Below are positions 22,974 through 31,548 of a DNA stretch of 32,435 nt, one piece after another (position 1 is the first letter of the stretch; each line of letters starts with the position of its first letter). A model generated the notes under the pieces. The model saw only the letters and a list, made by a program, of their open reading frames with translations. It was not told where the DNA came from and did not search any database. Source of the stretch: Streptomyces sp. LS1784. GTDB taxonomy: Bacteria > Actinomycetota > Actinomycetes > Streptomycetales > Streptomycetaceae. Made by a program: the position numbers and the translations under genes. The stretch is taken from the NCBI RefSeq assembly GCF_020103755.1, contig NZ_JAHSQD010000032.1, positions 1 through 32,435 on the forward strand, given 5' to 3'.

Positions 22974-23015
22974 ATTTTCTCGGGTGGCTAGTTGCGCAGC
23001 GACGGCTTCGGCATG

Positions 23016-23051
23016 CCCCCTGCTCATCGCGGTTCGGCGATGAGCAGGGGG
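23016..23051 (-). terminator. Hairpin overlapping the stop codon of the terpene-unit P450
   Basis: 15-bp perfect stem CCCCCTGCTCATCGC (23016-23030) / GCGATGAGCAGGGGG (23037-23051), 6-base loop GGTTCG. The P450 stop (23026-23024) lies inside the left arm, so the last codons double as terminator stem. It separates the terpene pair from the GNAT and peptide unit downstream. Confidence 0.75.
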
Positions 23052-24376
23052 CCGCGCGGGCGGACGGTGGCGGCGGTGGCGTTCTCCCTGACCGGGGTGG
23101 CCGTGGCCGGCCTGAGCCGCAGGCGGGCGAGGACGGCTGCGGCGATGACGAGCATCTCGGTCCAGGCGAAGGACTCGCCGACGCACTTGTGGTGGCCGGC
23201 GCCGAAGGGGATGAACAGCCTGGCTGGGGTGCGATCCGCAGGACGGCGCCAGCGGTCGGGGTCGAATCGCAAGGGGTCGGGGTGGAGCTGGGGGGAGCGG
23301 TGCAGTGCGGTCGGGCTGAAGAGGACCTCCGCCCGCGGAGGCAGGAGGATGCCGCCGTAGTGGAGCGGCGCCACCGTCCGGCGCATCAGGATCCAGTTGG
23401 GGGTGTGGAGCCGGAGGGTCTCGGTGATCGCGTGCCCCGTGCGTTCCAGGTGCGGCAGGTCGTCCGGGGACACGGCGCCGTTGGCAGCGACGGCGCGCAC
23501 CTCCTCGCTCAGCTCGTCCTGCAGGTCCTGGTGCTGGGCGAGTTCGTGGAAGAGCCAGGCGAGGGTGGTGGCGGTCGTCTCGGTGCCGGCCAGGAGCAGC
23601 GAGACCGCTTCGTCCCGTACCTGGGCCGGTGCCATGGCGAGGCCGGTCTGCTCGTCTCGGGTGGTCAGCAGCAGGGAGAGCAGCGTGTCGTCCGGGCCCT
23701 GGTGTTGGCCGGTGGCCTGTGTGACGATCTCGTCCACGACGGCGCGCAGGTCCCGGACCGCCGTGTCGAAGCGCCGGTTGGCCGGCACGGGCAGCTTCTC
23801 CAGCAGCGGTGAGGGGTAGAGCGCCCGTTGGACGAATCCGGTGAGGACCACGGGCACGGCCCGGTCGATCCGGGCTTTCTGGGCGAGGTTCAAGTGGGTG
23901 GCGAACAGCGCCTCGGCCACGATGTCCCGGGCGAGTTCGTGCATGCGTGGCTCGATCGGTGCGGCCCGTCCGGGCTCCCAGCGGGACACCGCCGCCGCTG
24001 CCAGTCGCGCGGTCGACGTGGCGTACCGGCGGATGCTGTCGCGGTGGAAGGCCGGCTGGACCAGCCGCCGCTGGCGGAGGTGGAACGCGCCCTCGGAGAC
24101 GAACAGACCGTTGCCCAGCACGCCGCGGGCCTTGTCGAAGACGAAGCCCTTCTCGGTCTTCGCGGCGTCCTTGACGAGCAGCCGGTGGACGAGTTCGGGA
24201 TCGGTGAGCACGTGAACCGGCCTGCGCCACAGGTGGATCCGCACCACCGGCCCATGGTCGGCCAGTGACTGCAGGAAGGGCACGGGGCGGGTCAGCAGCG
24301 GGAGCAGGTGTCCGAGCAGGGGCAGGCGGCCCGGCGCACGCGGCGCGGCGTCGGCCTGGGGGGCGTCCTGGCGCAT
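23024..24376 (-). CDS. Cytochrome P450 partner of the terpene synthase
   Basis: Heme monooxygenase of 450 residues, longer than the P450 at 18736 and of a different subgroup (resembling CYP183/PtlI-like terpene oxidases). Motifs are SLLLAGTETTATTLAW in the I-helix (AGTETT 263-268), ETLRLH (ExxR 319-322), a DPDRW meander and the heme loop FGAGHHKCVG with Cys398. Its ATG overlaps the terpene synthase stop (TGATG), so the two are coupled. The encoded enzyme likely oxidises the product of that cyclase. Use of a proline-rich N-terminus (PRAPGRLPLLGHLLPL) is typical of the subgroup. No dedicated ferredoxin is present. Confidence 0.9.
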   Translation of the reverse strand: MRQDAPQADAAPRAPGRLPLLGHLLPLLTRPVPFLQSLADHGPVVRIHLWRRPVHVLTDPELVHRLLVKDAAKTEKGFVFDKARGVLGNGLFVSEGAFHLRQRRLVQPAFHRDSIRRYATSTARLAAAAVSRWEPGRAAPIEPRMHELARDIVAEALFATHLNLAQKARIDRAVPVVLTGFVQRALYPSPLLEKLPVPANRRFDTAVRDLRAVVDEIVTQATGQHQGPDDTLLSLLLTTRDEQTGLAMAPAQVRDEAVSLLLAGTETTATTLAWLFHELAQHQDLQDELSEEVRAVAANGAVSPDDLPHLERTGHAITETLRLHTPNWILMRRTVAPLHYGGILLPPRAEVLFSPTALHRSPQLHPDPLRFDPDRWRRPADRTPARLFIPFGAGHHKCVGESFAWTEMLVIAAAVLARLRLRPATATPVRENATAATVRPRGPLLIAEPR

Positions 24377-25371
24377 CAGTGCCTCGCCGGAGGTGTCGGC
24401 ACGTCGAACCGGGAGCTGCTGCGGGACCAGTCGATGTGCCCGCGCAGCCACAGCCCGAGGCTCCGGGCGTACGCGGAGGCCGCGTCACTGCCGCCCGCGT
24501 GGATGGTCCGGCTCAGCTCGACGAACGCGCGCATCTCGGCGTCACGCAGGGCGACGGCCGACTGCCGGGCCTCGGCCGGCGAGCAGCGGTGGTGGCGGGC
24601 CAGGACCTCGACCAGGTTGTGGTGGCCCTGGCCGCCCGCGGTCTCCTTGGCGTGGGAGTACAGGTCGTTGTCCCAGCTCACCAGGTTCGCCGTGAGGTCC
24701 CTGAGCCTGCGCAGCGACGGGCCGTCCGCCTCCGCGGCCGGGACTTCGTAGCCGGCCGCGACGTCGACCAGGGCGAGGCAGGTGTACGTCGCCCCGGCGT
24801 GCCTGCGCATCGCCACGTATTCGGACAGGCCCGGGACCGTGCCCGCCTCGCGGTTGGCGGCCTCCCACACCTGGGCGGAGAGGTAGTCGCGGACCGTGCA
24901 CTCCCAGCGGAACAGCTGTGACGGCGAGGCCTGCGCGGCGACCCGGTCCCGGATCTCCCGCAGGGCCGGCGCATAGGCGCCGACCGGTCCGGACACCTCG
25001 CCGCTGGGCGGCTCGGGGTCGATCACCCGGGCGAGCAGAGCGGTCGTGCGGGCCAACGGCCCGGGGCGGGAGCCGCGTTCACGGTCCTCGCAGTACCCGT
25101 CGTCGAAGGCGAAGAGCCACACGTACCAGTCGGACAGCAGGCGCAGCATCTCGGCGGAGACCTCGGGGTTGGTCCGCGCGGCCAGGTGACCGCTGCGCTG
25201 GCGCCCGATCCGGTCCGACTGCCGCAGCTGTCCGTCCAGCAGCCGGTGGCGCGCCAGCCAGTCCAGGCTCTGCCGGTCGGCCTGCTCGGCGTGGGAGTTC
25301 GTCAGGGAGGGGAAGGGGCACCATAAGCCGTCCGAGAGGTTGCATGGTTGCCCGTCGCGGAGATCGGTCAT
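24376..25371 (-). CDS. Class I terpene synthase (probable sesquiterpene cyclase)
   Basis: Cyclase of 331 residues converting a prenyl diphosphate, most likely farnesyl diphosphate, into a cyclic terpene. The aspartate-rich motif is FAFDDGYCED (Asp90-Asp91 and Glu95). The NSE motif is NDLYSHAKE (Asn235, Ser239, Glu243). Arg189/190 in MRRHAGA supplies the diphosphate sensor. The usual C-terminal RY pair appears as RF in SSSRFDV near the end. Length and motifs are those of actinobacterial terpene synthases of the TS-type Pfam group. The ATG at 25371 follows AGAGGAAGG. It is first in a two-gene operon with the P450. Its product cannot be predicted. Confidence 0.9.
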   Translation of the reverse strand: MTDLRDGQPCNLSDGLWCPFPSLTNSHAEQADRQSLDWLARHRLLDGQLRQSDRIGRQRSGHLAARTNPEVSAEMLRLLSDWYVWLFAFDDGYCEDRERGSRPGPLARTTALLARVIDPEPPSGEVSGPVGAYAPALREIRDRVAAQASPSQLFRWECTVRDYLSAQVWEAANREAGTVPGLSEYVAMRRHAGATYTCLALVDVAAGYEVPAAEADGPSLRRLRDLTANLVSWDNDLYSHAKETAGGQGHHNLVEVLARHHRCSPAEARQSAVALRDAEMRAFVELSRTIHAGGSDAASAYARSLGLWLRGHIDWSRSSSRFDVPTPPARH

Positions 25372-25910
25372 TGTTCTGTCGGCCCTTCCTCTGGTTGGGG
25401 TCGCGGCCGGCTTTCCGTGCCCCCGGGATGACCGCGTGGGGCCGCCCGGCCTGCGGGGAGGCCGAAACTAGTTCGGTTCGGGGCAGGGCTGTGGACTGCG
25501 CGCGCATCCGTAGTTGCCTCCCGGCGCACCGCCGGCCGCCTCGCAACGCTTCGCCTCGCGCCGCCCGGATCTCCGGGCAGTTCGCTGCGCGGCGCGGGCC
25601 ATGGGCTTCCCAGTGGGGCCGTCTTCTGATGGATCGCCATCGCAGTGCCTTGCGCACTCCCCGGTGGGCGCGGGCGACGAGGCTTGCTTGCGGGAGAGCG
25701 GCGATGCCGGACCAGCCTGAACAGCCGGCCGAACGACCCGCCAGGGCGCGGCAGTCAGATGACCCAAGGCGTCGACGCGGCACCGCGCCAATCTGGTTGC
25801 GCGCGTGCGGGACCTCGGCGGCGGGGGGCAGTCGGATGGGCGTGCGGGTGACGACGGCGTCGGTGGCAGACGGCGAGAAGGCGGCCTTTGGGGCTCCTGT
25901 GCCTGCCTTC
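25372..25910. other. Long leader/intergenic region upstream of the terpene synthase
   Basis: About 540 bases without a gene. A minus-strand TAGTTT (25470-25465) inside the dyad-like CCGAAACTAGTTCGG (25463-25477) could be a -10 overlapped by an operator, giving a leader of about 90 bases. No good -35 was found. The remainder shows no recognisable coding sequence. Confidence 0.35.
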
Positions 25911-26070
25911 AGCGTATGGAAGCGCACCCTGATGGTCGAAAACACCGTGGTCGAGGGTGCCCGCTGGGACGAATCGGAACAGTGTGTGGTCGTGTCGGTA
26001 CGGCCTGACGCGCGGCGGCGTGGGCGGTGCGGGCTGTGCCGGCGCTCGCGCCAGTGCCGGCCGAGGTCCG
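25911..26070 (+). pseudogene. ISL3-family transposase N-terminal fragment
   Basis: The plus frame reads SVWKRTLMVENTVVEGARWD, ESEQCVVVSVRPDARRRGRC and GLC. Matching order in ISL3 transposases is 'l..VE.tVVe.v.fD....vVv.VRPr...rgRCg.Cgrr', the N-terminal zinc-binding part. The sequence degenerates after GLCRRS and no DDE domain follows. A relic only. Confidence 0.7.
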
Positions 26071-26600
26071 GGGACAGTGTTCCGGTCAGTGGCGGATGTC
26101 GACGCGGATCCGATTCGTTCCGCGTTCGCGGCCGTGCTCCCCGCCGCGGCTGGCCGCGACGGCGGCGAAACCGCCCCGCGGCCAGCCTCGGACAACGGCC
26201 GCGACGCCGCCACGAACCGCCGGCTGGAGGACCTCCTCGCCGCCCCACCATCTGCCTCGGAGGTGTCAGGTCCAGGGACTGCCTGAGCTCGCGGTGCCCG
26301 CACCCGATCGACGGCTGCCTCACCCGGACCGGTCTGAACATGAACGACTGACCCCAGCCGCCACCGACATCACGAATTCAAGTTCAGTAATACCCGATTG
26401 GCCCACTTGGATTGCCGGCCCCAGTGGAATGCGTCGATCATAATCGTGCAACGCTCCCGGGCCGGAATGCTTCGCCGTCACCCCGAGAGGAGCGTCCTCG
26501 CGCATGTCAGCCAGCGCGTAGCGCGCCTCGGCCTGCCGTCGGTGAACGGGTCAGAACGCCGACGGCTGCGCGACCAACAGCATGAAAGGAAGCGCTCGGT
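26071..26600. other. Upstream region of the SDR gene
   Basis: About 530 bases. The first 220 are coding-like in the frame ending at 26286 (DPIRSAFAAVLPAA, RRLEDLLAAPP) but unassigned. From 26360 the DNA is notably A/T-richer, and CATAAT at 26439-26444 is a near-consensus -10 without a clear -35. AAAGGAAG at 26583-26590 is the ribosome site of the SDR. Confidence 0.35.
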
Positions 26601-27464
26601 ATGGCGAATGCGGAACTCAGGAAGGTCCTTATCACGGGAGCGGGCACCGGCTTCGGGTTCGAAGCCGCCATGCGCCTGGCCGAGAAGGGCTTCGACGTGA
26701 TCGCCGGGGTGGAGATCTACGCCCAGGTGCAGACATTGAAGTGGCAGGCAGTCGAGCGCGGAGTCAAGCTTCAGGTCGAAAAGCTCGACGTCACGAACGA
26801 CGGTGACCGTCGAAAGGCCCTCAGCTGGGGTGTGGAAATCCTCGTAAACAATGCCGGTGTCGGCGAAGGCGGCTCCACAGTTGACATTCCCGAGTCGAAC
26901 ATTCGGCACCAGTTCGAGGTCAACGTCACGGGGCCCCTGGTCCTTACGCAGGGGATCGCCAAGCAGATGATCAAGCGTGGGGCAGGCCGCATCGTCTGGG
27001 TTTCTTCGCGGGAGGGCCTGAACGTCAACCCGTTCACTGGCATCTACTCCGCCTCCAAGCACGCAGTCGAGGCCATCGCCGAGACGATGGCCTACGAGCT
27101 GCAGGAGCACAACATCGAAGTCGCCACGGTCAACCCCGGGCCCTTCCTGACCGGGTTCAACGACCGCATGTTCCAGACCTGGGAGAGCTGGGAGGATGAC
27201 CCGTCCCAGCGGCTCTTCGACTACTCCGAGCTCTCCTTCCCCCGCGCGCAGTTCGACCCTGAAGCGGTCTATGCGACCTTGACGGCCGTCGCTGCCGGCG
27301 AGGTCGACAGTTACCGAAATTTGGAGCCCAAGTTGATGCTTGAAGAAACCAAGCATCTTCAGGAGGTTCCGTGGGAGCGCAAGATCACGGACGGCCTTGG
27401 GACCCGGCACCCGTCCATCCAGCATTCCTACGAAATGAAGCCGGAGACTCCTGTCGCCAAGTGA
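26601..27464 (+). CDS. Short-chain dehydrogenase/reductase
   Basis: Classical SDR oxidoreductase of 287 residues using NAD(P)(H). The cofactor loop is [20 protein letters not shown] (TGxxxGxG form TGAGTGFG), NNAG lies at [12 protein letters not shown], the catalytic Ser in IVWVSSREG and the YxxxK in [20 protein letters not shown] follows as the substrate-loop hinge. The C-terminal extension ([20 protein letters not shown]) is longer than in minimal SDRs. Codons such as CTT, GGA, GTA and GAA are more frequent than in neighbouring genes, suggesting a different origin. A DJ-1/PfpI gene follows in the same direction after 446 bases. The two may act together on a reactive carbonyl, but the substrate is unknown. 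Confidence 0.9.
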   Translation: MANAELRKVLITGAGTGFGFEAAMRLAEKGFDVIAGVEIYAQVQTLKWQAVERGVKLQVEKLDVTNDGDRRKALSWGVEILVNNAGVGEGGSTVDIPESNIRHQFEVNVTGPLVLTQGIAKQMIKRGAGRIVWVSSREGLNVNPFTGIYSASKHAVEAIAETMAYELQEHNIEVATVNPGPFLTGFNDRMFQTWESWEDDPSQRLFDYSELSFPRAQFDPEAVYATLTAVAAGEVDSYRNLEPKLMLEETKHLQEVPWERKITDGLGTRHPSIQHSYEMKPETPVAK

Positions 27465-27910
27465 CCCCCACTCCTCAGGTGATCGCGAGCAGAAGAGACT
27501 CCTGGTTTGCGTCGGCGGTCGCGCACCGCCCATTCTCCGCTGCTGTAAGGGCGTTCGTACCCGAGGATGGCCGTCGCATTTGCTTGGCGGCACGCTCGGG
27601 ACCCGGCAGCCGGTTGCCCCGAACGATGACGTCAACCTGGGGAAGTCCAGCAACGTCAGTTTCCCGACTGCTGTGCACATGGCCTCCGCGTAGGAGGTCG
27701 AGACAAAGTGACGGATCGTCTGATCGGTCACGGTCTGCGATGTCATGGAGTTCTCGACGCCTCGTGATCCCGATGGAAGACCATGCCTTCCGCCGTATCA
27801 TCACCGGTCCCGCCTGCTCTTAACCGACTCCGCAACCGAGTCCCGCCGGATTGCGACCTGAACCGCTTTCGCTGGTATCAGATTCCTCCAACCTTCAGAG
27901 GCGCTCTCTC
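27465..27910. other. Intergenic region between SDR and DJ-1 genes
   Basis: About 445 bases, A/T-richer than average. On the minus strand a frame from 27746 begins [20 protein letters not shown] then [13 protein letters not shown], which looks like the start of a protein. It runs on antisense through the SDR, so only its beginning could be real, perhaps a remnant. No hairpin terminator for the SDR was found. AGAGG at 27896-27900 serves the next gene. Confidence 0.35.
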
Positions 27911-28606
27911 ATGGCCAAGATCCTTTTCGTGATGACCGGAGCAAGCTACTGGACGCTCAGGGACGGTCACCGGCACCCGACCGGCTACTGGGCTGAGGAG
28001 TTCACAAGTCCGTACAGCGTGTTCACCGGGGCCCGCCACGAGGTCACCATCGCCACCCCGGGTGGTGTCGTACCCGTCTGCGACACCATGAGCCTGCGAC
28101 CCCGCTTCACAGGGGGAGAAGATGCATCCGTGAAGCAGGAAGGCATCATCGAGGAGGCTGAGCAGCTTCGCCACGCCATCCCGATCAAGGACGTGGACCT
28201 CCATGACTACAACGCGGTCTACTACCCGGGAGGCCACGGCCCCATGGAGGACCTCTGGTGCGATGCTGATTCCGGGCTGCTACTGAGGAGGGCCCTCGCG
28301 TCCGGCAAACCGCTCGGCCTCGTCTGCCATGCCCCGGCGGCACTGCTCGCCACCCGGGACGAGAAAGGTGACACGCCGTTTTCCGACTACCGCGTCACCG
28401 GCTTCACGAACGACGAGGAGGCGGGCGTCGGCTTCGCCGACAAGGCCAAGTGGCTCATGGAGGACGAGGTCAGAAACCTTTCCACAGACTACTCGCGCGG
28501 CCCGATGTGGGAGTCATACACGGTGGTTGACCGCAACCTGTACACCGGACAGAATCCGGCGTCCTCTGGCCCCCTGGCTACGATCATGCTCAAAAGCCTC
28601 TCGTAG
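27911..28606 (+). CDS. DJ-1/PfpI family protein (Hsp31-like class I amidotransferase fold)
   Basis: Cytoplasmic protein of 231 residues. The nucleophile elbow is LGLVCHAPAALLAT with Cys near 142, preceded by AVYYPGGHGPMEDLW. This pair defines the Hsp31/YhbO-type subgroup with glyoxalase, chaperone or deglycase activity. EVTIATPGG lies near the N-terminus. GFTNDEEAGVGFADKAKWLM is typical of the longer Hsp31-like members. The ATG at 27911 with AGAGG upstream is preferred over an in-frame start at 27851. Codon choice is like that of the SDR upstream, and the pair is flanked by ISL3 and integrase relics, so it may have arrived as a unit. Confidence 0.88.
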   Translation: MAKILFVMTGASYWTLRDGHRHPTGYWAEEFTSPYSVFTGARHEVTIATPGGVVPVCDTMSLRPRFTGGEDASVKQEGIIEEAEQLRHAIPIKDVDLHDYNAVYYPGGHGPMEDLWCDADSGLLLRRALASGKPLGLVCHAPAALLATRDEKGDTPFSDYRVTGFTNDEEAGVGFADKAKWLMEDEVRNLSTDYSRGPMWESYTVVDRNLYTGQNPASSGPLATIMLKSLS

Positions 28607-28640
28607 GGATCACGCGCGGAGCGCGCCGCACATACCTGCG

Positions 28641-29251
28641 GATCGCCGCCACCTGGCCCTGGCGCTCAAGCGCGAGAGGCTGGTCTTCCGCGATCTGGCC
28701 CACAGCCTGCCTGTGGGGGATCTGACAGGAATCCCGCGGCCGGTCCCCGCCGACCTGCCGGCCGGCTTGCTCGACCAGGGCGCGACCGCATTCGCACGGC
28801 TCGCCATCGCCCCGGCCGCCGTCCACGCGGTCCCCGCCGCCGAGATCCGCACCGCGCTCGCCGCCGACCTGGATCTCGCCCGCGGAACCCTTGACCTGCG
28901 CCGCGGGCTGCGGCGGCACACCCTCTACCTGGAGGAGCTCACCCACCGTCTTGCCGCCGACCGGCTGGCCTACCGCCACCAGCGCTGGCCCACCAGCGCA
29001 ATCCCCACCTGCTGGTCACCCAGAAGACCGCCCTCGATCCGGACCACCCGGCCGTGCACCGGATGACCATGCAGGGGGTCCTGCCCAACGGGCCGACCCT
29101 CGACAGGCTCCGCCAGGACCGCATCCTCGACGAAGCCTTCGCCACCGGGGACCCGCTCAGGCTCGTGAGGCTCTTCGGTATCACCGAAGCGACCGCCATG
29201 CGCTACGTCACCGCCGCCTACCCGGAGCGCACCACCAAGCTGCCGCGCTGA
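28641..29251 (+). pseudogene. Site-specific integrase C-terminal part, frameshifted
   Basis: The frame from 28641 reads LALALKRERLVFRDLAHSLP, RGLRRHTLYLEELTHRLAAD and YRHQRWPTSA. A one-base deletion near 29003 then moves the coding to the next frame: NPHLLVTQKTALDPDHPAVH, LDRLRQDRILDEAFATGDPL, RLVRLFGITEATAMRYVTAA and YPERTTKLPR, stop at 29251. This is the C-terminal part of an actinobacterial integrase-like protein common near mobile DNA. The N-terminal DNA-binding part and the catalytic body are missing. It starts only some 30 bases after the DJ-1 gene, so insertion or deletion ended there. Confidence 0.72.
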
Positions 29252-29400
29252 CGCACCTCGGAGCTTGAGGAACATCCAGGGCGCATCGTGATCCGATTGG
29301 CGCCTGGACTCCGGTCTCACGCCTGACAGTGAGCCGGCGTCTTCACCATGTCGGCGGTCAACCCCGCCCGCCGATCATCCGACAGGGCGAGGAGCGCATC

Positions 29401-30075
29401 ATGCCGGTGGACGAAGGCTTGACCGGGCGGGGGAACCAGCCGGGGGCGGGCGGACGTGTCCGTACGGGCCGGCGCAATCGGGTGCGGCCGGACGGCGAGC
29501 TCGTGGCCGACCCGGGGCGGGGGCTGTTCTGGGGGAACCGGGGCGCGCTGCTCGGCGCCGGCGGCCAGCCGACACGCAAGCCGTCGACGCGGGCCTGGGT
29601 CTGCTGCGTGCTGGAGTTCAAGGACTGGTGGCGGGTTCAGTGGCAGCCGGGCCGGCTGACGGAGCTGTACTTTCTCGACGAGGCCACGGCCCTTGCCGCC
29701 GGCCACCGGCCGTGCGGGCTGTGCCGCGTCCCGGACTACCGGCGGTTCCAGCGCAGCTGGGCCGACGCCCGGGGAGGCGGCCTTCCCGGCGCGCCGGAGA
29801 TGGACGGCAGGCTGCAGGCGGACCGGCGAACGCCCGACGGGCGCCAGCGCACCTTCCGGGCGGCGGCCGGCGACCTGCCGGACGGCGCGTTCATCCGCCT
29901 GGACGGCGAGGCCGGGCTGATGCGGCTGGGGCGCTGGCGGCCCTGGTCGATGGCCGGGTACGACGCGGCGCGGGCGGTCGCCCCGGACCTTCGGGTGGAG
30001 GTGCTCACCCCCGCGGTGACAGTGCAGGTGCTGGCCGCCGGGTACGCGCCCGTCCTGCACCCGTCCGCCGGATGA
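29401..30075 (+). CDS. Unknown protein with an Ada-like zinc-binding cysteine motif
   Basis: Product of 224 residues. The ATG at 29401 follows GAGGAG at 29387-29392, so longer in-frame versions are not needed. LYFLDEATALAAGHRPCGLC followed by RVPDYRRFQ (about residues 90-120) resembles the second half of the Ada zinc-binding domain ('F....eA..aGfRPCkrCrP'), giving one CxxC pair. The upstream Cys pair CCVLEFKDWW may complete the site. The rest has WWRVQWQPGRLTELYFLD and PAGDLPDGAFIRLDGEAG-like pieces without known function. It lies next to the sigma factor - alkylguanine alkyltransferase - oxygenase operon, so a role in sensing or handling alkylated DNA is plausible but unproven. Confidence 0.68.
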   Translation: MPVDEGLTGRGNQPGAGGRVRTGRRNRVRPDGELVADPGRGLFWGNRGALLGAGGQPTRKPSTRAWVCCVLEFKDWWRVQWQPGRLTELYFLDEATALAAGHRPCGLCRVPDYRRFQRSWADARGGGLPGAPEMDGRLQADRRTPDGRQRTFRAAAGDLPDGAFIRLDGEAGLMRLGRWRPWSMAGYDAARAVAPDLRVEVLTPAVTVQVLAAGYAPVLHPSAG

Positions 30076-30442
30076 ACGGGAGCGGCTGCGGCTGAGGCCC
30101 GCGCCGGGCACGTTCCCACCGGGTCGGTTGCTGCCGGGTCCCGCCGGGAGGCGCGGGTTCTGCCCGGGCCGCCGCCGTGCGAGTCTGCCTGCGCGCTCGT
30201 CCTCGGCGGCGGTAGGCCAGGGTCCACGGTCCCGGCGGGTGAAATTCGGATCTCACATTCACGGCACCCGCACCGTCTTCCAGGTGAGACAGCAGGTGGA
30301 GAAGGCGGCCGGGCACGGCGACGACCCGAAGACCGAGCGGAGGCCGCCGGACTTGGAGGAGGGCAGTGCCGGCCGCGACCGGCCGGCTGTTTCGGGAGCT
30401 CGAACACATCGGTTCGGATTCAAGGTCTACGGCAGGGCGAGG
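30076..30442. other. Upstream region of the ECF sigma operon
   Basis: About 365 bases. An inverted repeat GTGAA (30239-30243) / TTCAC (30258-30262) with 14 bases between sits 180 bases before the sigma start and may be a regulator site. No reliable ECF-type -35 was recognised, though GGTTCGGATTC at 30410-30420 is a possible autoregulated element. Confidence 0.35.
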
Positions 30443-30934
30443 ATGAGGGAACCATTCGAGAAGGCGGTCGAGCAGCACGGCGCGACCGTGCTGCGGGTGT
30501 GCCGGGCGCTGCTGGGGACACACGACGCCGACGACGCCTGGTCGGAGACGTTCCTGGCGGCGATGCGGGCTTGGCCGGGGCTGCCGGAGACGGCGAACGT
30601 GGAGGCGTGGCTGGTGACGATCGCCCGGCACAAGGCGATCGACGTGCTGCGCGCCGCCGGACGCCAGCCGCTGCCAGCCGAGGAATTGCCGGAGGCGCCC
30701 AGCTCGTTGGGCGTTCCGGGCGCCGAGGACGGGGAGCTGTGGGAGATGGTGGGGCGCCTTCCGGGCAAGCAGCGGCAGGCGGTCACGTTCCGCTACCTGG
30801 CCGGGATGTCGTACGACGAGATCGCGGCGGTCCTGGGCGGGAACACCGTGGCGGCACGCCGGGCGGCGGCGGACGGTCTGAAGAATCTACGAAAACACTA
30901 TCCGGGCGCGACCTCGAGAGGAGCATCTACATGA
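30443..30934 (+). CDS. ECF-type RNA polymerase sigma factor
   Basis: Sigma-70 family factor of 163 residues with regions 2 and 4 only. Region 2 is FEKAVEQHGATVLRVCRALL to EAWLVTIARHKAIDVLRAAG (about 5-75). Region 4 is LPGKQRQAVTFRYLAGMSYD followed by EIAAVLGGNTVAARRAAADG (about 110-155). The ATG at 30443 is close to GGCGAGG, and the frame remains open upstream without recognisable sigma sequence. It overlaps the next gene by four bases (ATGA). No anti-sigma factor gene is present where one is usually found. That place is taken by an alkylguanine alkyltransferase gene. It probably transcribes alkylation-repair genes, including its own operon (inference). Confidence 0.88.
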   Translation: MREPFEKAVEQHGATVLRVCRALLGTHDADDAWSETFLAAMRAWPGLPETANVEAWLVTIARHKAIDVLRAAGRQPLPAEELPEAPSSLGVPGAEDGELWEMVGRLPGKQRQAVTFRYLAGMSYDEIAAVLGGNTVAARRAAADGLKNLRKHYPGATSRGAST

Positions 30935-31548
30935 GCGGCACCCGATCCCACGATGACGTCCTGAGCATGCTGTCGGCTCCCGTCGACGCCGGGACCCTGG
31001 CCCGGCTGCACCGCCGGCTGGAGGCCGAGGCCCAGGCCGCCGCCCTGGTCGACATCGCCTACACCGTCGTCGACTCCCCGGTCGGCCCTCTGCTGCTGGC
31101 CGCCACCGACCGGGGCCTGATCCGCGTCGCCTACGCGGTCGAGAACCACGACCAGGTCCTGCAGACCCTGGCCGACAAGGTCAGCCCGCGCATCCTGCGC
31201 GCCCCCGGCCGACTGGACACCGCCGCCCGGGAGATCGACGAGTACTTCGACCACCGCCGCCAGGCGTTCGACCTGCCGCTGGATCTGTCCCTGTCCAAGG
31301 GCTTCCGGCAGCTGGTCCAGCAACACCTGCCGGAGATCGGCTACGGCCAGACCCGCAGCTACCGCCAGGTCGCCGAACTGGTCGGCAGCCCCAAGGCCGT
31401 TCGGGCGGTCGGCACGGCCTGCGCCACCAACCCGCTGCCGGTGGTCGTCCCCTGCCACCGGGTGCTGCGCTCCGACGGCACCCTCGGCGGCTACATCGGC
31501 GGCCTGGAGGCCAAGACCGCCCTGCTGGAACTGGAGGCCGCGGCATGA
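30931..31548 (+). CDS. ogt: Methylated-DNA-protein-cysteine methyltransferase with N-terminal extension
   Basis: Suicidal DNA repair protein of 205 residues that transfers an alkyl group from O6-alkylguanine to its own Cys. The active site is VVVPCHRVLRSDG (Cys near 174), preceded by the DNA-binding helix SYRQVAELVGSPKAVRAVG and followed by GGYIGGLEAKTALLELE. The Ogt-like N-terminal domain starts at YTVVDSPVGPLLLAATDRGL (about residue 42). The first 40 residues (SHDDVLSMLSAPVDAGTLAR then LHRRLEAEA) are an extra helical segment. The ATG overlaps the sigma-factor stop and has a strong GAGAGGAG site. Sitting where an anti-sigma normally sits, the extension could contact the sigma factor (inference). 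Confidence 0.92.
   Translation: MSGTRSHDDVLSMLSAPVDAGTLARLHRRLEAEAQAAALVDIAYTVVDSPVGPLLLAATDRGLIRVAYAVENHDQVLQTLADKVSPRILRAPGRLDTAAREIDEYFDHRRQAFDLPLDLSLSKGFRQLVQQHLPEIGYGQTRSYRQVAELVGSPKAVRAVGTACATNPLPVVVPCHRVLRSDGTLGGYIGGLEAKTALLELEAAA

Noticed and set aside
26478-27746. 422-codon minus-strand frame across the SDR
   Set aside because: Antisense to a clear SDR with all catalytic motifs. Only its first residues, in the intergenic region, could be a remnant.
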